Shown: one piece after another, positions 26,811-36,310 of the stretch
Position numbering within the stretch: the first letter of the stretch is position 1
Layout: each line of letters begins with the position of its first letter
Position numbers and translations under genes: made by a program
Notes under the pieces: model-generated
Told to the model about the DNA's origin: nothing
The model's input: the letters and a program-made list of their open reading frames with translations, nothing else
Database searches by the model: none
Source: Bacteroides uniformis
Lineage (GTDB): Bacteria; Bacteroidota; Bacteroidia; Bacteroidales; Bacteroidaceae
Assembly: GCF_025147485.1 (NCBI RefSeq)
Contig: NZ_CP102263.1
Coordinates: forward strand, 3,113,501-3,177,500
Reading direction: 5' to 3'
Length of the DNA stretch: 64,000 nucleotides

Positions 26811-27692
26811 ATGATATATGATATGAAAACACTTTCTAATTCAGAACTGACAATTAAAGTTTCACCGCATGGAGCCGAGTTATGCAGTATCTTGCATGAT
26901 GGAAAAGAATATCTTTGGCAGGCAGACCCTGCTTTCTGGAAACGGCATTCTCCGGTGCTTTTTCCCATTGTAGGCAGCGTTTGGGAGAATGAATACCGCC
27001 ACGAAGGCGTTTCCTATGCATTGACGCAACACGGTTTTGCCCGCGATATGGATTTTGAATTGATGCTTGAACTGGAAGATGAAGTGCGTTATCGACTGGT
27101 TGACAGTGAGGAAACACGCAAGAAATATCCTTTCCCGTTTTGCCTTGAGATAGGCTATCGGATAGAGGGAAAGAAGATTGAAGTGCTTTGGAAAGTCATC
27201 AATACCGGAACACGCGAAATGCACTTCCAGATAGGGGCCCATCCGGCTTTCTATTACCCGGACTATGATGCGGAGACAACGGACCGTGGATATTTCGGCT
27301 TTGATAAGACGGAAGGTTTGTACTATATCCTTATCTCCGAGAAAGGATGTGCCGCTCCGGATAAGGAATATTTACTTGAGTTGACAGGTGGCCTGCTGCC
27401 TTTGAACATCCACTCCTTTGATAAAGATGCCCTGATTCTGGAAAACAGTCAAGTGAAAGAAGTTACATTATATAATAAGGAGAAGAAGCCCTATCTCAGT
27501 CTGTATTTCGACACTCCGGTGGTGGGGCTGTGGTCGCCTCCGGCCAAGAATGCTCCGTTTGTCTGCATCGAGCCGTGGTACGGGCGTTGTGACAGTGCCC
27601 ATTATAAAGGTGAATATAAGAATAAGGACTGGATGCAGCACTTGATACCGGGAGAAGTCTTTAATGGTGGGTATACAATTGATATAAGATAA
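26811..27692 (+). CDS. Aldose 1-epimerase family protein (LacX-like)
   Basis: This 293-residue protein resembles the LacX/YeaD branch of galactose mutarotase-like proteins. It shows the N-terminal HGAELCSILHDGKEYLWQAD segment, an ALTQHGFARD block with the conserved histidine, IGAHPAFYYP with the second histidine, and a late CIEPWYGRCD with the catalytic-type glutamate. It would interconvert anomers of a sugar in the cytosol; the substrate is not identifiable. ATG codons at 26811 and 26823 are both possible. It is coupled to the PAS gene upstream and followed by a terminator. Confidence 0.88.
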   Translation: MIYDMKTLSNSELTIKVSPHGAELCSILHDGKEYLWQADPAFWKRHSPVLFPIVGSVWENEYRHEGVSYALTQHGFARDMDFELMLELEDEVRYRLVDSEETRKKYPFPFCLEIGYRIEGKKIEVLWKVINTGTREMHFQIGAHPAFYYPDYDAETTDRGYFGFDKTEGLYYILISEKGCAAPDKEYLLELTGGLLPLNIHSFDKDALILENSQVKEVTLYNKEKKPYLSLYFDTPVVGLWSPPAKNAPFVCIEPWYGRCDSAHYKGEYKNKDWMQHLIPGEVFNGGYTIDIR

Positions 27693-27701
27693 AAAATGAA
27701 G

Positions 27702-27734
27702 AAGGATACTGAAAATAATTCGGTATCCTTTTTA
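27702..27734 (+). terminator. Terminator after epimerase
   Basis: AAGGATACTGAA pairs with TTCGGTATCCTT (12 bp, one G-T), then TTTTATTT, 9 bases after the stop codon. Confidence 0.8.
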
Positions 27735-27754
27735 TTTGGAGAATGCAATGTCAC

Positions 27755-27762
27755 TATCTTTG
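27755..27762 (+). promoter_or_regulatory. -7 element, MFS transporter gene
   Basis: TATCTTTG with TTTG at 27735-27738 as candidate -33 element, 35 bases before the ATG. Confidence 0.6.
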
Positions 27763-27797
27763 CGCCCGGTAAAAAATATAGGTTGTTTTTTTAAGGT

Positions 27798-28940
27798 ATG
27801 AAGAAGAGTCTTATTGCATTGGCATTCGGTACATTGGGGCTGGGGATTGCCGAATTTACGATGATGGGTATCTTGCCCTATGTGGCTACTGATTTGGGAA
27901 TCAGCATTCCCGTGGCCGGTCATTTCATTTCTGCGTATGCGTTGGGTGTCTGTTTTGGTGCACCCATGCTGCTCCTGGCCCGCAAACGTCCGTTGAAGCA
28001 GATTCTGCTGGTCTTGATGACATTAATGATTGTGGGTAATATTTGTGCGTCTATGGCACCCAATTATTGGGTCTTGCTGTTGGGACGTTTTGTTTCCGGA
28101 CTTCCTCATGGCGCTTATTTTGGGGTGGCTTCCATTGTTGCGGGAAAATTGGCTGATAAGGGGAAAAGCTCGGAGGCGGTTTCAATTATGATAGCGGGAA
28201 TGACTGTGGCCAATCTGTTTGGGGTGCCGTTGGGTACTTCGTTGAGCCATACACTGTCTTGGCGTGCCACGTTTCTGCTGGTAGGTGCCTGGGGATTGAT
28301 AACATTGTACTACATTTGGCGTTGGGTACCGCAGGTCGAAGGACTGAAAGACACGGGATTTAAAGGACAGTTCCGTTTTTTGAAGAAGCCGGCGCCGTGG
28401 CTCATATTGGGAGCTACGGCTTTGGGCAACGGTGGCGTATTCTGCTGGTATAGCTACATCACCCCGTTGCTGACCGAGGTTTCCGGTTTTAGTGCGGAAA
28501 GCATTACAGCGCTGATGGTACTGGCAGGATTCGGAATGGTTGTCGGCAATCTGGTCAGTGGGCGCATGTCCGACCGGTACACTCCGGGGAAGGTCGGTAC
28601 GGTGGTGCAAGGGATGATATGTGTTATTTTATTATTGATATTTTTACTCTCGCCCCATCCGTGGTGTTCGGCAATATTGATGACACTCTGTACGGCAGGT
28701 TTGTTTGCCGTCTCCAGTCCGGAGCAGGTGTTGATGATTCGTGTGGCCCCTGGAGGAGAAATGTTGGGAGGCGCTTGTGTGCAGATGGCCTTCAATTTGG
28801 GGAATGCTATCGGAGCCTATATCGGAGGTCTTGCCTTGAGTGGAGGATACCGTTATCCCGCATTGGCAGGCGTACCGTTTGCACTGATGGGATTTATTTT
28901 ATTCCTTGTCTTCTACAAGAAATTCCAGGCTAAGTATTAA
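27798..28940 (+). CDS. Major facilitator superfamily transporter (AraJ/sugar efflux-like)
   Basis: The 380-residue protein has about 12 hydrophobic helices. The opening LAFGTLGLGIAEFTMMGILP and the GRFVSGLPHGAYFGVASIVAG block are typical of the AraJ/YdhP-type arabinose or drug efflux branch of MFS. The MFS loop motif appears after helix 2 as LLLARKRPLK. It acts in the inner membrane as a proton-driven exporter; the substrate is unknown. It has its own promoter. Confidence 0.9.
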   Translation: MKKSLIALAFGTLGLGIAEFTMMGILPYVATDLGISIPVAGHFISAYALGVCFGAPMLLLARKRPLKQILLVLMTLMIVGNICASMAPNYWVLLLGRFVSGLPHGAYFGVASIVAGKLADKGKSSEAVSIMIAGMTVANLFGVPLGTSLSHTLSWRATFLLVGAWGLITLYYIWRWVPQVEGLKDTGFKGQFRFLKKPAPWLILGATALGNGGVFCWYSYITPLLTEVSGFSAESITALMVLAGFGMVVGNLVSGRMSDRYTPGKVGTVVQGMICVILLLIFLLSPHPWCSAILMTLCTAGLFAVSSPEQVLMIRVAPGGEMLGGACVQMAFNLGNAIGAYIGGLALSGGYRYPALAGVPFALMGFILFLVFYKKFQAKY

Positions 28941-28997
28941 GTGTTTCATTTTTTTTGTGTATGTTTGTCCACAAGTATTAACTAAACTCGATAACTT

Positions 28998-29432
28998 ATG
29001 AAGACTTTGAATTATGTGAAGATATTGCTGTTGTGTGTATTTACGATTGGGCTGGCGTCTTGTGGGGATGATGTATATTATACCATGCAGAATAGCGACG
29101 ACAAATTGTGTGGGAAGACGTGGATAGAAGAATATCAGACGGAAAACAAAGATGGAGTTGAAGTGTTATGCAGTCATCAGCTGAAGTTTGCCAAGGCTGA
29201 TAATTCTGGACAGGAAATCTGGGAGTATTATCGCGGAGGCGAGTCCCGTCCCTATGAAACGACTTCACGTACTTTTACTTGGAAATGGATGGATAAGTCT
29301 ATGGAGGGGTTGACTCTGAATTATGGTGCCGGTGAAATCAAGTACTTTGATAATGTATGGGTGCGCGAACATTATTTATCCGGTAAACTGGATGGAGTGG
29401 TTGTTATGATGGTAGATGCTAATTATAAATAA
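28998..29432 (+). CDS. Small lipoprotein, likely lipocalin-like
   Basis: The 144-residue precursor has a type II signal peptide with lipobox LASC (C22) followed by GDD, so surface or outer membrane anchoring is likely. The mature part shows alternating strands with tryptophans (KTWIEEYQ, RTFTWKWMD, ..LSGKLDG) like small lipocalin-type Bacteroides lipoproteins. The next gene encodes a similar protein 10 bases downstream. The function is unknown. Confidence 0.75.
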   Translation: MKTLNYVKILLLCVFTIGLASCGDDVYYTMQNSDDKLCGKTWIEEYQTENKDGVEVLCSHQLKFAKADNSGQEIWEYYRGGESRPYETTSRTFTWKWMDKSMEGLTLNYGAGEIKYFDNVWVREHYLSGKLDGVVVMMVDANYK

Positions 29433-29442
29433 AGTATGGCTT

Positions 29443-29856
29443 ATGAATAATATGTTGAAATACACAAAAATGTTATTGTTGTTTGTCCTTGTATTAGGAT
29501 TGACATCATGTGATAGTGAGGAAGAAACGGAATATAATCTGCCCGGTGAATGGTATACATCTGAAGAAATAGATTTCGGGGCATATACTTGGGGTAGGGG
29601 GACGATTATGACCTTTAACGCGCGCAACCAAGGTACTATTGGTTCATATGGCGACCCGAATTATTTGCTTTTCAGATGGAATTGGGTTAGTGGGGCTTAC
29701 AATCTGATGGAATTGGAATTCTATGATGATGGCAGCATGGCTTACATTGAAGGAGCCATGGCTGATTCTTATTCTTTCAGTGGTACTTGGTATAATAGCT
29801 GGAGGGAATATCAAGATAATATTCACGGACAGCCTTTTCGTATGCGTCGGCAATGA
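29443..29856 (+). CDS. Small lipoprotein, apparent paralogue of the preceding one
   Basis: I use the ATG at 29443 (MNNMLKYTKM); an earlier in-frame start at 29416 would overlap the previous gene. Lipobox LTSC gives acylated C23, followed by DSEEE. The mature ~115 residues contain LPGEWYTSEE, LFRWNWVSG, MELEFYDDG and SFSGTWYNSW, a repeated strand pattern like its neighbour, suggesting tandem duplication and divergence. The function is unknown. A strong terminator follows. Confidence 0.75.
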   Translation: MNNMLKYTKMLLLFVLVLGLTSCDSEEETEYNLPGEWYTSEEIDFGAYTWGRGTIMTFNARNQGTIGSYGDPNYLLFRWNWVSGAYNLMELEFYDDGSMAYIEGAMADSYSFSGTWYNSWREYQDNIHGQPFRMRRQ

Positions 29857-29872
29857 CGACATGCTTATCAAT

Positions 29873-29907
29873 AAAAAACGGAGCAAATCAATTGCTCCGT
29901 TTTTTAT
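29873..29907. terminator. Bidirectional terminator
   Basis: AAAAAACGGAGCAA (29873-29886) pairs with TTGCTCCGTTTTTT (29892-29905). It has A- and T-runs on both sides, so it can stop the lipoprotein operon and the convergent pseudouridine synthase gene. Confidence 0.9.
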
Positions 29908-29921
29908 TGTATGTCAGCTTT

Positions 29922-30833
29922 TTACTTATTCTTCAAAACCAATTTCTTGAACTCTCCCGGATAAGGTGTTTCAAACCGCATCAGCTCTCCCGTGACGGGA
30001 TGATAGAAACAGAGTTTGAAAGCATGCAGGGCCAAGCGTCCGATAGGATTTACGTCTTCCAGTCCATAGCGTCCGTCGCCGATAATGGGATGCCCCAAAT
30101 CCTGCATGTGTACACGTATCTGGTTTTTTCGTCCCGTTTCCAGGTTCAGTTCAACGAGAGAGTATCCATTGGCTCGTTTGATGGTACGGTAATGCGTAAT
30201 GGATTCTTGTCCCCCGTCATCTGTCGGGCTGGAGTATACATACAGCTTACGGTCTGTCAACCAAGAAACCACGGTTCCTGCATCTTTTTCCATCTCGCCG
30301 ACCACTACGGCTACGTATCGCCGGTCTGTTACAATGCCATGCCAGTTATCGCGTAGTGTACGTTGGGTCTTCTCGTCTTTGGCAAACATCATCAAGCCGG
30401 AGGTGTCACGGTCCAGGCGGTGCACGATGTGTACACGGTGCTGCTTGCCCGAGCGTTGCACGTATTCATTCAAGATGGTATAGGCGGTACGTTCCTTTTG
30501 CCGGTCAGTGTTGACGGACAGCAAACCCTGCATCTTCTCTATCACGATGATATAGGCATCCTCGTATACAATCTTCATCAGTTTATGGTTGAACTCTTTA
30601 CGTCCCTTCTCACGGCTGATTTGTACTTTCATACCCGGTTTCAGGGGAAAATTGTATTGTGTAGTGATAACGCTGTCCACATATATAATGCGTTTGCTCA
30701 GCAATGATTTCAGCTTGGTGCGGCTGGCGTCCGGCATTTTAGCTGCCAGAAACTCCATGAGCTCCATCGGTTCCTTCACCATGTAGTCCGTATATTGTGT
30801 GCGGGCTCTTGCTGTAATTTTTTCTTTTGCCAC
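29922..30833 (-). CDS. RluA-family rRNA pseudouridine synthase
   Basis: This enzyme isomerises uridines in large-subunit rRNA. An S4 RNA-binding domain occupies about residues 20-75 (MELMEFLAAKM ... TKLKSLLSKRIIYVDSV). The catalytic domain holds HRLDRDTSGLMMFAKD with the catalytic aspartate, and ends LALHAFKLCFYHP. No ATG lies at the expected start. I favour GTG at 30833 (reading V/M-A-K-E-K), because the upstream rlmD gene also starts GTG-GCA; TTG at 30860 and ATG at 30782 are alternatives. It lies about 60 bases after rlmD in the same direction, with an AT-rich tract between. Confidence 0.88.
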   Translation of the reverse strand: MAKEKITARARTQYTDYMVKEPMELMEFLAAKMPDASRTKLKSLLSKRIIYVDSVITTQYNFPLKPGMKVQISREKGRKEFNHKLMKIVYEDAYIIVIEKMQGLLSVNTDRQKERTAYTILNEYVQRSGKQHRVHIVHRLDRDTSGLMMFAKDEKTQRTLRDNWHGIVTDRRYVAVVVGEMEKDAGTVVSWLTDRKLYVYSSPTDDGGQESITHYRTIKRANGYSLVELNLETGRKNQIRVHMQDLGHPIIGDGRYGLEDVNPIGRLALHAFKLCFYHPVTGELMRFETPYPGEFKKLVLKNK

Positions 30834-30893
30834 GACTGGTTTTAATTTACGATTAGACAATTTACAATTTACGATTGAAAACTACTTGGACTT

Positions 30894-32315
30894 TCAATCT
30901 TTTAATTCCAATAATACTACGTTTTCCACATGGTGGGTGTGCGGGAACATGTCTACCGGTTGAACGGCCTTCACTTTATATTTCGCATCGAGCAGTTGCA
31001 GGTCGCGCGCCTGCGTAGCCGGATTACAGCTGACGTATACGATGCGTTTGGGTTCGGCAAACAGAATGACATCCACTACATCCTGGTGCATTCCGGCACG
31101 GGGAGGGTCGGTGATGATGACATCGGGACGGCCGTATTGGTTGATGAAGTCTTGTGTCAGCATGTCTTTCATATCTCCGGCAAAGAACAATGTATTTTTA
31201 ATTCCGTTAATCTCGGCATTGACCTTGGCGTCTTCAATGGCTTCGGGCACATATTCTATGCCGATTACCTGGCGTGCGTGCTTGGATACGAAATTGGCAA
31301 TGGTACCCGTGCCGGTATAAAGGTCATAAACAAGCTCGTTACCGGTCAGTCCGGCAAAGTTGCGCGCTACTTTGTAGAGGTTGTAGGCTTGTTCGGAGTT
31401 GGTCTGATAGAAAGATTTGGGACCTACCTTGAAGCGCAGTCCCTCCATTTCCTCGAAGATGTGGTCTTTTCCCTTGAAGGTGTGTACCTCGAGGTCGGTG
31501 ATGGTATCGTTGCACTTATTATTAATAATGTATAGCAGGGAAGTGATTTCGGGGAATGTATCTGCTATGTATTGCAGCATTTGCTTGAACAGAGCCATTT
31601 CCTCCTCTTTCTCTATCTTGCAGATGAGGATTACCATCAGTTCGCCGGTGGTAGAGGTACGCACAATCATATTGCGTAGCATTCCTTCATGCGTACGCAG
31701 GTTGATGAAGGAATAGTTGTGCTGGTAGGCATAGTCGCGTACCGCATTGCGGATGCAGTTGGATATATCGTCCTGCAACCAGCACTTTTCTATGGCAAGC
31801 ACTTTATCGAAAGCATTGGGAATATGGAAGCCTACGGCATTCATCTGTTCGTACACTACATTCTGCTGAACCTCTTCTGTCGTCAGCCAACGTTTGTTGG
31901 AAAAAGTGTACTCCAGTTTATTCCGGTAGAACTGAGCTTTTTCTGAACCTAATATCGGAGAGATTTCCGGCAATTCGATTTTGCCGATGCGGGTGAGGTT
32001 GTCCGTTACTTGTTTTTGCTTATACTTGATTTGCTCGGAATAGGGGAGAACCTGCCATTTACAACCGCCGCATACACCATAATGTTGGCAGAATGGAACT
32101 GCCCGTACTGCCGAATATTCATGGAATTTCACAGCCTCGGCTTCAGCATAATGATGCTTTTTTCTCTTAATTTGCAGGTCAACTACATCGCCGGGGACGA
32201 CATATGGTACGAAAATCACCAAATCATTGACTTTTGCGATGGCTTTTCCTTCGGCAGCCACATCCGTAATTGTCACCTTCTCCAGTAGGGGAAGTTCTTT
32301 TCTCTTTCTTGCCAC
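30894..32315 (-). CDS. rlmD: 23S rRNA (uracil-C5)-methyltransferase RlmD-like
   Basis: The 473-residue product has an N-terminal TRAM domain, an iron-sulfur motif CQHYGVCGGCKWQ, and an SAM-dependent methyltransferase domain with YDLYTGTGTIANF. The catalytic segment is DPPRAGMHQDVV, and YVSCNPATQARDL carries the nucleophilic cysteine. It methylates U to m5U in 23S rRNA using SAM; which position (747 or 1939 type) is not certain. The first codon is GTG (VARKRKELP). It is the first gene of a likely operon with the pseudouridine synthase. Confidence 0.9.
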   Translation of the reverse strand: MARKRKELPLLEKVTITDVAAEGKAIAKVNDLVIFVPYVVPGDVVDLQIKRKKHHYAEAEAVKFHEYSAVRAVPFCQHYGVCGGCKWQVLPYSEQIKYKQKQVTDNLTRIGKIELPEISPILGSEKAQFYRNKLEYTFSNKRWLTTEEVQQNVVYEQMNAVGFHIPNAFDKVLAIEKCWLQDDISNCIRNAVRDYAYQHNYSFINLRTHEGMLRNMIVRTSTTGELMVILICKIEKEEEMALFKQMLQYIADTFPEITSLLYIINNKCNDTITDLEVHTFKGKDHIFEEMEGLRFKVGPKSFYQTNSEQAYNLYKVARNFAGLTGNELVYDLYTGTGTIANFVSKHARQVIGIEYVPEAIEDAKVNAEINGIKNTLFFAGDMKDMLTQDFINQYGRPDVIITDPPRAGMHQDVVDVILFAEPKRIVYVSCNPATQARDLQLLDAKYKVKAVQPVDMFPHTHHVENVVLLELKD

Positions 32316-32343
32316 TTTTACACCAATCTAATAAATTCTTCGG

Positions 32344-32351
32344 CAAAAATA
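32344..32351 (-). promoter_or_regulatory. -7 element, rlmD operon
   Basis: TATTTTTG on the minus strand, 28 bases upstream of the GTG start. Confidence 0.5.
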
Positions 32352-32465
32352 GACATTTTTTCGGGATTTCTCTCTATGAAATGAAATATTAAAGATTGCA
32401 ATGTCGAAATTGCATTTTAGCATAAAGTTTTTTCTGAAAAAGTTTTCTAGTCTGCGAAATATACT

Positions 32466-32473
32466 TAGATTTG
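32466..32473 (+). promoter_or_regulatory. -7 element, ppdK
   Basis: TAGATTTG matches TAnnTTTG, 45 bases before the ppdK ATG. Confidence 0.55.
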
Positions 32474-32518
32474 CGAACAGAAAAGAGAAATCACTATCAA
32501 AAACTTTAAATTTATATT

Positions 32519-35239
32519 ATGGACAAAAAAAGAGTTTATACCTTTGGTAACGGCCAGGCAGAAGGAAAGGCCGATATGAGAAACCTTTTGGGTGGGAAAG
32601 GTGCTAACCTTGCAGAAATGAACCTTATAGGGGTTCCGGTTCCTCCGGGCTTTACAATAACGACAGAAGTTTGTACGGAATATTATGAAATGGGGCAGGA
32701 TAAAGTCGTTGCTCTGTTGAAGAACGAAGTTGAACAGGCCATTGCCCATGTGGAGACGCTGATGCGTTCCAAATTCGGTGATGTGGAGAATCCGTTGCTG
32801 GTTTCCGTTCGTTCGGGTGCACGCGCTTCCATGCCGGGCATGATGGACACTATCCTGAATCTTGGCTTGAATGACGAAGTGGTGGAAGGCCTGACGCGTA
32901 AGACGGGCAATGCACGCTTTGCATGGGACTCTTACCGTCGTTTCGTGCAGATGTATGGCGACGTGGTGCTGGGTATGAAGCCGGTGAACAAGGAAGATGT
33001 AGACCCGTTCGAGGCTATTATAGAAGATGTGAAACATGCTAAAGGCGTGAAGCTGGATAACGAGCTTGAGGTGGAAGACCTTAAGGAACTCGTGAAGAAG
33101 TTCAAGGCTGCGGTGAAAGAACAAACCGGAAAAGACTTCCCGACTTGTGCCTACGAGCAGTTGTGGGGTGCCGTTTGTGCCGTATTCAACTCCTGGATGA
33201 ACGAACGCGCCATCTTGTATCGTAAGATGGAGGGAATTCCTGACGAATGGGGTACTGCCGTAAGCGTTCAGGCTATGGTATTCGGTAATATGGGCGAGAG
33301 CTCTGCTACGGGTGTTTGCTTCAGCCGCGATGCTGCTACCGGTGAAGACCTTTTCAACGGTGAGTATTTGATTAATGCACAAGGCGAAGACGTGGTTGCC
33401 GGTATCCGTACTCCGCAACAGATTACAAAAATCGGTTCTCAACGTTGGGCTGAATTGGCCGGTGTAAGCGAAGAAGAACGTGCCAGCAAGTATCCTTCCA
33501 TGGAGGAGGCTATGCCGGAAATCTATAAAGAATTGGATGCTTTGCAGACGAAGCTCGAAAACCACTACCGTGATATGCAGGATATGGAGTTTACCGTACA
33601 AGAGGGTAAACTCTGGTTTCTCCAGACCCGTAATGGTAAGCGTACCGGTGCCGCTATGGTGAAGATTGCCGTAGATTTGCTGCATCAAGGTATGATTGAC
33701 GAAAAAACCGCATTGATGCGTTGCGAGCCCAATAAGTTGGACGAATTGCTCCACCCGGTATTTGACAAGACAGCGCTGAAGCAAGCCAAGGTATTGACCC
33801 GTGGTCTTCCCGCTTCTCCGGGTGCCGCTACGGGACAAATCGTATTCTTTGCCGATGATGCTGCCGAATGGCATGCTGCCGGCAAGCGTGTGGTGATGGT
33901 ACGTATCGAGACTTCTCCGGAAGATTTGGCAGGTATGGCAGTTGCCGAAGGTATCCTGACTGCCCGCGGTGGTATGACTTCGCATGCGGCAGTGGTTGCC
34001 CGTGGTATGGGTAAGTGCTGTGTGTCCGGTGCAGGTGCCTTGAACATCGACTACAAGGCGCGTACAGTGGAAGTGGATGGTGTACTGTTGAAAGAAGGTG
34101 ACTATATCTCCTTGAACGGAAGCACCGGTGAAGTATATAAAGACAAGGTGGAGACAAAAGCGGCTGAGCTGTCCGGTGACTTTGCGGAACTGATGGATTT
34201 GGCAGACAAATATACGAAGCTGCAGGTTCGTACCAATGCGGATACTCCTCATGATGCCGCAGTAGCACGTAATTTTGGCGCTGTGGGTATCGGTCTTTGC
34301 CGTACGGAACACATGTTCTTTGAAGGCGAGAAGATTAAAGCCATGCGCGAGATGATTCTGGCAGAAAATGCAGAAGGGCGCCGCAAGGCTTTGGCTAAGA
34401 TTCTTCCCTACCAGCAAGCTGACTTCAAGGGAATTTTCAAAGCAATGGAAGGCTGTCCGGTGACGGTGCGTCTGCTTGATCCTCCTTTGCATGAGTTTGT
34501 TCCCCATGACCTGAAGGGACAGCAGGAAATGGCAGATACGATGGGCGTGAGCCTCCAGTATATCCAGCAACGTGTTGAGGCACTTTGTGAGCATAATCCG
34601 ATGTTGGGTCATCGTGGTTGCCGTTTGGGAAATACATATCCTGAAATTACACAGATGCAGACGCGTGCCATCCTGGGTGCTGCTTTGGAATTGAAGAAGG
34701 AAGGTGTTGAAACCCATCCTGAAATCATGGTGCCTCTGACCGGTATCTTGTATGAGTTCAAGCAGCAGGAAGAAGTGATTCGTGCTGAGGCTGCCCAGCT
34801 GTTTGAAGAAGTGGGTGACAGCATCGACTTCAAGGTAGGTACAATGATTGAGATTCCGCGTGCCGCCTTGACTGCCGACCGCATTGCTTCCTCTGCCGAG
34901 TTCTTCTCATTCGGTACGAACGACTTGACTCAGATGACATTTGGTTATTCACGCGACGATATCGCTTCCTTCCTCCCGATTTATCTGGAGAAGAAGATTC
35001 TGAAAGTAGACCCGTTCCAGGTACTCGACCAGAATGGTGTAGGACAGTTGGTGCGCATGGCTACTGAAAAGGGACGTGCTATCCGTCCGGATTTGAAGTG
35101 CGGTATCTGCGGCGAACATGGCGGTGAGCCTTCTTCTGTGAAGTTCTGCCACAAAGTTGGCTTGAATTATGTCAGCTGTTCTCCGTTCCGTGTGCCTATT
35201 GCACGTCTGGCTGCGGCGCAGGCTGCCATTGAAGGCTGA
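32519..35239 (+). CDS. ppdK: Pyruvate, phosphate dikinase
   Basis: PPDK interconverts pyruvate + ATP + Pi with phosphoenolpyruvate + AMP + PPi in the cytosol, linking glycolysis and gluconeogenesis. The 906-residue length is normal. The ATP-grasp domain opens with NLLGGKGANLAEM. The swivelling phosphohistidine is H489 in GGMTSHAAVVARGMG. The C-terminal PEP/pyruvate barrel holds GTNDLTQMTFGYSRDD and catalytic C864 in CGICGEHGG. It is a single gene with its own promoter and terminator. Confidence 0.97.
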   Translation: MDKKRVYTFGNGQAEGKADMRNLLGGKGANLAEMNLIGVPVPPGFTITTEVCTEYYEMGQDKVVALLKNEVEQAIAHVETLMRSKFGDVENPLLVSVRSGARASMPGMMDTILNLGLNDEVVEGLTRKTGNARFAWDSYRRFVQMYGDVVLGMKPVNKEDVDPFEAIIEDVKHAKGVKLDNELEVEDLKELVKKFKAAVKEQTGKDFPTCAYEQLWGAVCAVFNSWMNERAILYRKMEGIPDEWGTAVSVQAMVFGNMGESSATGVCFSRDAATGEDLFNGEYLINAQGEDVVAGIRTPQQITKIGSQRWAELAGVSEEERASKYPSMEEAMPEIYKELDALQTKLENHYRDMQDMEFTVQEGKLWFLQTRNGKRTGAAMVKIAVDLLHQGMIDEKTALMRCEPNKLDELLHPVFDKTALKQAKVLTRGLPASPGAATGQIVFFADDAAEWHAAGKRVVMVRIETSPEDLAGMAVAEGILTARGGMTSHAAVVARGMGKCCVSGAGALNIDYKARTVEVDGVLLKEGDYISLNGSTGEVYKDKVETKAAELSGDFAELMDLADKYTKLQVRTNADTPHDAAVARNFGAVGIGLCRTEHMFFEGEKIKAMREMILAENAEGRRKALAKILPYQQADFKGIFKAMEGCPVTVRLLDPPLHEFVPHDLKGQQEMADTMGVSLQYIQQRVEALCEHNPMLGHRGCRLGNTYPEITQMQTRAILGAALELKKEGVETHPEIMVPLTGILYEFKQQEEVIRAEAAQLFEEVGDSIDFKVGTMIEIPRAALTADRIASSAEFFSFGTNDLTQMTFGYSRDDIASFLPIYLEKKILKVDPFQVLDQNGVGQLVRMATEKGRAIRPDLKCGICGEHGGEPSSVKFCHKVGLNYVSCSPFRVPIARLAAAQAAIEG

Positions 35240-35266
35240 TTTCAATAATACTGAATAATGACATTT

Positions 35267-35309
35267 ATGGGCTGCATGCTTTACTTGGTAATGGCATGCG
35301 GCCCATTTT
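35267..35309 (+). terminator. Terminator after ppdK
   Basis: ATGGGCTGCATGC (35267-35279) pairs with GCATGCGGCCCAT (35294-35306), 13 bp with one G-T, followed by TTTTG. Confidence 0.8.
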
Positions 35310-35356
35310 GTTGGAAAAAACTGTAGTTTCTATTAATTTATTTGTATTTTCTTTAG

Positions 35357-35364
35357 TATATTTG
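35357..35364 (+). promoter_or_regulatory. -7 element, short histidine kinase gene
   Basis: TATATTTG, 43 bases before the ATG at 35407, matches TAnnTTTG. Confidence 0.55.
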
Positions 35365-35406
35365 CTTCCCATAATTTTATAGTTTCCAATAAGCAAGCAA
35401 AAAACG

Positions 35407-36291
35407 ATGATATTGACAATTACGGCAGCATACGATGTTTGGACGAATGACTTCTATCAGAATAATGAAGCATTGGTATATAGTTTTGGGATAATTGTCA
35501 TTCTGCTTTTGGTCATCATGATAATCATTTCCATCAGCAAGAGCAAAAGGTTGAAGACGTTGCAGCGCATCAATGAGGTTGCCGAAGAATCCAACCAGCT
35601 GAAGAATGCTTTCATCGCTAATATGACTCACGAAATTCGTACTCCTTTGAATGCCATTGTAGGCTTTACAACTATGCTTGCCGAAATGGATAATTTGGAC
35701 AGAGAAACCCGTATGGCTTTTCTGAAGGAGATTAATGATAACAAGGACTCGCTGCTGCAACTGGTCAATGACTTGCTGGACTATTCGAAGATTGAGGCAA
35801 ATACTCTGGAATATAACGATGGAGAAGTGGATGTAAACGCGCTGATTGATGAAGTCTGTACGACGGAGAATATGCGCTCGCATCCCACGGGCATTCAGGT
35901 GGAGTTTGTAGAACGGCTGCCTCAATGCCGTTTGGTGGTAGACCGCGTGCGTTTTGCCCAAGTCATAGGTAACTTGGTGAGGAACGCCTTGAAGTTTACG
36001 GAGATGGGCAGTGTGAAAATCGGTTGCAGGAGATTGAGCAACCATAACTTCTATTTTTATGTGGCAGATACAGGCTGTGGTATCGATGAAGTGGGAAGAC
36101 ATGCCATCTTTGAACGGTTTGTGAAGATGAACTACAATATCAAAGGTACGGGGTTGGGGCTTTCCATCACCAAATCTATTGTGGAGCACTATGGGGGAGG
36201 TATCGGTGTGGAGTCTAAGAAAGGGGAAGGCTCCACCTTCTATTTCACGTTGCCTGCCGGTATTGAATACAAAGAGTACGGTAAATTTTGA
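35407..36291 (+). CDS. Short membrane histidine kinase without a sensor domain
   Basis: The 294-residue protein has a short N-terminus, one transmembrane helix (about 24-45), then directly the kinase core. The H-box is NMTHEIRTPLNAIVG, the N-box NLVRNALKFT, and the G boxes DTGCGI and GTGLGLSI. There is no extracellular, PAS or receiver domain and no response regulator nearby. It could sense membrane state or partner with another protein. The kinase core resembles that of the hybrid kinase at 4162-6852. Confidence 0.9.
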   Translation: MILTITAAYDVWTNDFYQNNEALVYSFGIIVILLLVIMIIISISKSKRLKTLQRINEVAEESNQLKNAFIANMTHEIRTPLNAIVGFTTMLAEMDNLDRETRMAFLKEINDNKDSLLQLVNDLLDYSKIEANTLEYNDGEVDVNALIDEVCTTENMRSHPTGIQVEFVERLPQCRLVVDRVRFAQVIGNLVRNALKFTEMGSVKIGCRRLSNHNFYFYVADTGCGIDEVGRHAIFERFVKMNYNIKGTGLGLSITKSIVEHYGGGIGVESKKGEGSTFYFTLPAGIEYKEYGKF

Positions 36292-36310
36292 TTTGCCAGT
36301 CCAAGAAGGC

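Noticed and set aside
32465..34717. A 750-codon open frame on the minus strand opposite ppdK
   Set aside because: It is fully antisense to an intact, well-conserved ppdK, has no recognisable domain and reflects codon bias of the real gene.
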